Part shown: in pieces, positions 62,841 to 64,000 of the stretch
How positions within the stretch are numbered: position 1 is the first letter of the stretch
Layout: each line of letters opens with the position of its first letter
NCBI GenBank assembly: GCA_018222805.1
Contig: JAAEZQ010000002.1
Span: 124,001 to 188,000, forward strand
Length of the DNA stretch: 64,000 nucleotides
Direction: 5' to 3'
DNA from: Vibrionaceae bacterium
Lineage (GTDB): Bacteria; Pseudomonadota; Gammaproteobacteria; Enterobacterales; Vibrionaceae
Program-made: the position numbers and the translations under genes
The notes under the pieces: generated by a model
The model's database searches: none
What the model saw: the letters and a program-made list of their open reading frames with translations, nothing else
Told to the model about the DNA's origin: nothing

Positions 62841-62947
62841 CATTGCCTCCAGTAGTTATGACGATTGCAATAATAGTAATGAGACGAATCTGAACGTAAC
62901 ATTAATGGGTCCGTCTTTACTGAAATGAAAAGTACGATGAGTACAAA

Positions 62948-62975
62948 GAAAAACCCCCAAACCTGAGTTTGAGGG
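62948..62975 (-). terminator. Terminator of the alpha-amylase gene
   Basis: On the minus strand CCCTCAAAC / GTTTGGGGG (one mismatch), loop TCAG, then TTTTTCTTTG, 63 bases after the stop. Confidence 0.85.
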
Positions 62976-63037
62976 CTATGGCTTTTGCAATCAGGATTAA
63001 AACCCAGAACTAGCTTTTTTAACTAATAGCCAATAGG

Positions 63038-64000
63038 TTACGGTTTCTCTCTGCCTACAAACGCAACCACTACCTTGTCATCGCCTAATGAACGGGAAAA
63101 GACGTACGCTCCATCCTGAGCGATGACGTGATGCTTACCCGCGCCAATCGCAGGGTGTGCTTTACGGAATTGACCAAGCGTTTGCCAATGTTTAAGTAAC
63201 GATTGTTTCTCGTCGGTAAGCTCCCATACCATGTCAGAGCGAGTACCTTGATGGAAGTCATCCGCATACGGACCAATGTTACGCCCAACTTCATCGCCAT
63301 AATAGACCTGTACTGCACCAGGACTTAACAACAGCGCATTCGCTGCGTTACGCTGCATGGCGTAGTCTTTGAAGCGCGAGAAGAACAACTCGGTGTCGTG
63401 GGAGGACATATAGCTGACCGGGTTAAAGTCTTTCTCGTTGGCGATGGTATCAGCATAGCTTTGGTAGGTTTCGGCCATTTGACTAAAACAGGCCGCGCCT
63501 TTATCCAGCTTTTTCTGCATATCAAAGTTAATCAGCGCATCGAAACCATCGTCAAAATAAGGACTGCGGTACGCGGTATGTCCCCATACTTCGCCCATCA
63601 TCCAAAATGGTTGGCCCGATTTGCTGTTCTCTTCACGCCATTGTTCTAAGCTCTGAGATGCTTCTTTTTTCAGGCGCTTCCACACTTCGCCTTCGACATG
63701 TTTTACGGTGTCTACACGATAACCATCAATCCCAAAGCGTTTCACCCAATCGGTTTGCCACTCAATTAAGTAGTCCGATACGGTGTAATTGTCACGCGCC
63801 TTAACACGCGTACCCGGGTTATCGAGTAGCCATTGTGGTGGTGTGACGGCTTGCTCTGCTTCCGTGATAAAGTCCGGTAGCCCAGCAAGCGACATGGTTA
63901 TGTCACTGCTGCCCGGCTCAGAGTACCCCGGCAAACCAGAACGGACCCAATCACCGCCCCACCAGTTAACCCAGTTAGGGCTTTGGTAATTAACGAATTG
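63038..64000 (-). CDS. malS: Periplasmic alpha-amylase MalS-like, N-terminus beyond the window
   Basis: The last 320 codons of a GH13 enzyme; the frame stays open to the right edge, and the methionine-like codon at 63934 is internal. Conserved regions in order: DGYRVDTVKHVEGEVW (catalytic Asp nucleophile), GEVWGHTAY (acid/base Glu) and SSHDTELFFSRF (transition-state Asp). Upstream at the edge VNYQSPNWVNWWGGDWVRSG is MalS-like. It cleaves maltodextrins to maltohexaose-type products. Genus-typical gene. Confidence 0.9.
   Translation of the reverse strand, partial: QFVNYQSPNWVNWWGGDWVRSGLPGYSEPGSSDITMSLAGLPDFITEAEQAVTPPQWLLDNPGTRVKARDNYTVSDYLIEWQTDWVKRFGIDGYRVDTVKHVEGEVWKRLKKEASQSLEQWREENSKSGQPFWMMGEVWGHTAYRSPYFDDGFDALINFDMQKKLDKGAACFSQMAETYQSYADTIANEKDFNPVSYMSSHDTELFFSRFKDYAMQRNAANALLLSPGAVQVYYGDEVGRNIGPYADDFHQGTRSDMVWELTDEKQSLLKHWQTLGQFRKAHPAIGAGKHHVIAQDGAYVFSRSLGDDKVVVAFVGREKP

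Noticed and set aside
1..64000. CRISPR arrays, tRNA, rRNA, insertion sequences and prophage genes
   Set aside because: No regularly spaced repeats, cloverleaf sequences, transposase or integrase genes were seen on either strand.

Overview
The window reads as a Vibrio chromosome segment, most likely from a Harveyi-clade species (V. parahaemolyticus / V. harveyi / V. campbellii / V. alginolyticus type). The basis is a complete Vibrio-style lateral (laf) flagellar system with a LafK-type regulator and a MotY protein, a flavin reductase almost identical in remembered sequence to V. harveyi FRP, and typical Vibrio small proteins (VF530/DUF2132, DUF1656, GlyGly-CTERM protease). No rRNA, tRNA, insertion sequence, phage gene or CRISPR array was seen. 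The species call is inference.

Layout. 1-2.4 kb: two tandem spondin-domain secreted proteins (minus, the first cut by the window edge) divergent from a LysR regulator. 2.5-38.7 kb: one contiguous lateral flagellar gene set. In order it holds motY-lafK-fliEFGHIJ (minus); fliMNPQR-flhBA plus a degenerate EAL-domain protein (plus); the flagellin lafA behind a sigma-28 promoter; fliD-fliS-fliT-fliK-fliL-lafS-lafT-lafU behind a sigma-54 promoter; flgBCDEFGHIJKL-lafW (minus); and flgA, flgM-flgN-lytic transglycosylase (plus). The parts form a coherent hierarchy. LafK with sigma-54 should drive basal body, hook and the operon that carries the sigma-28 factor LafS and the H+-type motor LafT/LafU. FlgM restrains LafS until the hook is built. 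LafS then reads the lafA flagellin promoter.

38.8-64 kb is ordinary chromosomal content: cytochrome b562, a PHP phosphatase (YcdX-like), a GlyGly-CTERM trypsin-like protease, two GNAT acetyltransferases, an EamA exporter, a FUSC/DUF1656/HlyD/OMF tripartite efflux operon followed by a K+-channel-like protein and an AI-2E family transporter, a DUF2057 protein, ferredoxin-NADP reductase, thioesterase, VF530, a DacA-type carboxypeptidase, an S33 peptidase, TrhO, a fasciclin protein, NfsA/FRP, a 5'-truncated gene remnant, a DAACS symporter, a DUF1232 protein and the 3' part of a periplasmic alpha-amylase (malS) cut by the right edge.

Most unusual points: the lateral FliM has no CheY-binding N-terminal peptide; a catalytically dead EAL protein is embedded in the export-gene operon; fliO is absent; FlgJ lacks its muramidase domain while a separate transglycosylase sits next to flgN; a 26-bp perfect palindrome overlaps the lafA sigma-28 promoter; and a 17-bp perfect inverted repeat sits at the junction of the converging plus- and minus-strand flagellar operons.
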